DNA of 64,000 bases from Levilactobacillus paucivorans (GTDB taxonomy: Bacteria; Bacillota; Bacilli; Lactobacillales; Lactobacillaceae), in contig NZ_JQCA01000043.1 in assembly GCF_001437125.1 (NCBI RefSeq), positions 92,991 to 156,990 on the forward strand. The letters run 5' to 3'. The notes beneath the pieces were generated by a model. The model saw nothing but the letters and a program-made list of their open reading frames with translations. It did not search any database and was not told where the DNA came from. The position numbers and the translations under genes are program-made. Shown piece after piece: positions 62,713 through 64,000 of this stretch (position 1 is the first letter of the stretch; the number at the start of each line of letters is the position of its first letter).

Positions 62713-63018
62713 TTAACTATCGTGATGGAATGGCCGGTGATGAGCTAGTGGCCGAGGGCGATCATCGGCGTGGTGGCCGGGACGTAGCTGGTTAAGTTGT
62801 TCCAGCTGGAGCTGCTTCGTACGTTCTCGTTCGATTTGGAGTTGCTTCTTGAGTTGACGAGTCTTCCAATAACCGTGAATAATTACCGTGGCGGGCAGAA
62901 CTTCCATGAACAGGGTCGCGGGGATCAGCCAAGGATTCTCAGTCACGAGGGCTTTCATATCATCGTGGTGAGTGGCTAGTGGTTCGGCAACATCTGTTAT
63001 CAGTTTATGCTTTAACAT
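62713..63018 (-). CDS. Small membrane protein with charged tail
   Basis: 101 aa from ATG 63018 (a TTG two codons earlier is equally near AAGGAG). One membrane segment (WLIPATLFMEVLPATVIIHGYW), a Lys/Gln/Glu coiled coil (QLKKQLQIERERTKQLQLEQLNQL) and a His/Arg-rich end (HHADDRPRPLAHHRPFHHDS) that could bind metal. Not recognised. Transcribed with no close partner; the next minus-strand gene upstream is at 63096. Confidence 0.6.
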   Translation of the reverse strand: MLKHKLITDVAEPLATHHDDMKALVTENPWLIPATLFMEVLPATVIIHGYWKTRQLKKQLQIERERTKQLQLEQLNQLRPGHHADDRPRPLAHHRPFHHDS

Positions 63019-63076
63019 CAGCAATCACACTCCTTTGACTCATCATAACCCAAAGGGGCGGCCCTGTCAGCCAACC

Positions 63077-63092
63077 TGTTCCACGTGAAACA
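63077..63092. other. parS site 4
   Basis: TGTTCCACGTGAAACA, an exact match to the Bacillus ParB consensus, in the short gap between two small membrane-protein genes about 25 kb right of rpmH. Confidence 0.93.
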
Positions 63093-63095
63093 GCA

Positions 63096-63263
63096 TTAAC
63101 GCCGGTGCCAATAGCTCAACAGGTGTAAGATGCTGAGAACAGCGGCGATTCCGAGAACGACCGTTTCCAACATGGGGATGATTCCCAGATGGCGATAGTA
63201 TTCGTAGGCGAGGATGCTCCCCGTAACCACAACGCCACCGATCCAGGCCAATAATTTTTGCAT
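63096..63263 (-). CDS. Small two-span membrane protein
   Basis: 55 aa, read from ATG 63263 with AGGAGGTG upstream: MQKLLAWIGGVVVTGSILAY, a short loop EYYRHLGIIP, then MLETVVLGIAAVLSILHLLS and YWHRR. Two hydrophobic segments, both ends basic. No family recognised. It ends 4 bases before parS site 4. Confidence 0.65.
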   Translation of the reverse strand: MQKLLAWIGGVVVTGSILAYEYYRHLGIIPMLETVVLGIAAVLSILHLLSYWHRR

Positions 63264-63296
63264 TTTAATGGGGCACCTCCTGCGATCTCAGTCACG

Positions 63297-63323
63297 AAAA
63301 AAGCCCGGAAACATCCCGGGCTC
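63297..63323 (-). terminator. Terminator of the lipoprotein gene
   Basis: AGCCCGG and CCGGGCT arms with six T on the minus strand. Confidence 0.88.
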
Positions 63324-63336
63324 AATGATTCATTGG

Positions 63337-63879
63337 TTATTCAGCAACCTTAACCAACACGGCCTTCGTCACGTCTTCGTCGACGTCACGGGCGATGTGA
63401 TAGCCGGCAACCTTCAAGTGGGTTGCCTTGTTCTTGCCCGTCAGGGTCGTCTTAACCGTAAACTTCTGGGTCATCGGAATATCCGACAGCTTCCCCTTAA
63501 AGGAGATTTCAGTTTTTTGACCCTTGGTCTTAAACGTCGTGGCCAACGTGCCTTCTTTGTTGAGGGCATCGGCCTTCTTAGCCGCGCTGAAAGTCTTGTA
63601 GAACTTATTAACGTTGTAGACGGTGACCTTGCCGTCCTTGTTAAACTTGTAGGCTTCTAGGCCAGAATTGCTCTTGGCGTTGACCGAACCGGTCACATAC
63701 CAAAGTTGTTTGGACTGAGTCAGGGTAGACTTCACGTCAGCCTTCTTAGTGGTTTTGTTTTTAAAGCTTGCTTGTTGGGTACTGCCTGAGTCACTACTCT
63801 TACTGCTGCAACCCGCTAGGCCAATGGTTAAAATCGCCAGTAAACCTAGGGTGGCAGTGAACATCCGGGACTTCTTCAT
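63337..63879 (-). CDS. Lipoprotein of unknown function
   Basis: 180 aa with a lipoprotein signal (FTATLGLLAILTIGLAGCSSK, lipobox LAGC) and a Lys/Thr-rich mature domain with regular beta segments (KQLWYVTGSVNAKS, TEISFKGKLSDIPMTQKFTVKTTL, ATHLKVAGYHIA). No family recognised; the size and composition are like small surface lipoproteins of lactobacilli. Single gene. A plus-strand TATAAT at 63972-63977 near the window edge may serve a gene beyond it. Confidence 0.78.
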   Translation of the reverse strand: MKKSRMFTATLGLLAILTIGLAGCSSKSSDSGSTQQASFKNKTTKKADVKSTLTQSKQLWYVTGSVNAKSNSGLEAYKFNKDGKVTVYNVNKFYKTFSAAKKADALNKEGTLATTFKTKGQKTEISFKGKLSDIPMTQKFTVKTTLTGKNKATHLKVAGYHIARDVDEDVTKAVLVKVAE

Positions 63880-64000
63880 TATCCAATCACCTCATCTAAA
63901 AATGATAACAGTTTTTACAGTAACGTACAAATGGTGCCATTTTATGTATGTGTCAAGTTTTCCTAGGTGCCTTATAATCAACCAAATATTTATACACAAT

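Noticed and set aside
1..64000. CRISPR arrays, insertion sequences or rRNA genes
   Set aside because: No regularly spaced direct repeats, transposase-like frames or rRNA sequences were seen.

Overview
The window is a low-GC Gram-positive chromosome segment centred on the replication origin. Gene order (walR-walK-yycH-yycI-walJ-htrA-rlmH, gdpP-rplI-dnaB, rpsF-ssb-rpsR, gyrA-gyrB-recF-yaaA-dnaN-dnaA, rpmH-rnpA-yidC-jag-mnmE-mnmG), DUF5776-type and BspA-like surface proteins, pepC, ECF vitamin transport and T-box control point to a Lactobacillaceae member, probably a heterofermentative Levilactobacillus-like species (inference; no database search was possible). Genes left of dnaA read almost all on the minus strand and genes right of rpmH mostly on the plus strand, as expected for forks leaving an origin near 36.3-38.3 kb.

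Layout. 0-3.3 kb is a small accessory block: an SDR/MerR pair, two Mor-like regulators, a membrane protein and two secreted proteins, abutting the 3' end of rlmH. 3.8-4.1 kb is a DnaA-box cluster far from oriC. 4.3-11.7 kb is htrA and the WalRK cell-wall regulon core. 12.3 kb carries tRNA-Lys(CTT). 13.6 kb carries a structured element with a second copy at 59.1 kb. 13.7-15.65 kb is a T-box-controlled peptide-binding lipoprotein. 18-25 kb holds dnaB, rplI, gdpP, a TipAS regulator and the S6-SSB-S18 operon. 25.4-28.8 kb holds a UPF0340 gene and a vitamin B6 salvage locus (pdxK-ECF S component with divergent PdxR). 28.8-38 kb is gyrase, recF, yaaA, dnaN, dnaA and the two-part oriC. 38.4-44.3 kb is rpmH to mnmG. 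44.6-64 kb is a mosaic of transporters, hydrolases, a three-gene zinc-ribbon operon, a condensation-domain-like protein, a large secreted surface protein, signal peptidase I, pepC and small membrane proteins.

How it works together. Replication initiation is fully represented: DnaA-boxes on both sides of dnaA, a DnaA-trio ladder next to a box in the dnaA-dnaN gap, and four parS-like sites within 35 kb for ParB loading. The most unusual items are (i) a two-copy structured element at 13605-13721 and 59090-59206, with fixed-length conserved blocks and compensatory changes in two predicted helices, whose identity I do not recognise; (ii) the distal DnaA-box cluster between rlmH and htrA; (iii) an SCC-like attachment sequence at the end of rlmH next to the accessory block; (iv) the zinc-ribbon membrane protein operon; and (v) a strong promoter plus terminator-ended leader in front of mnmE.
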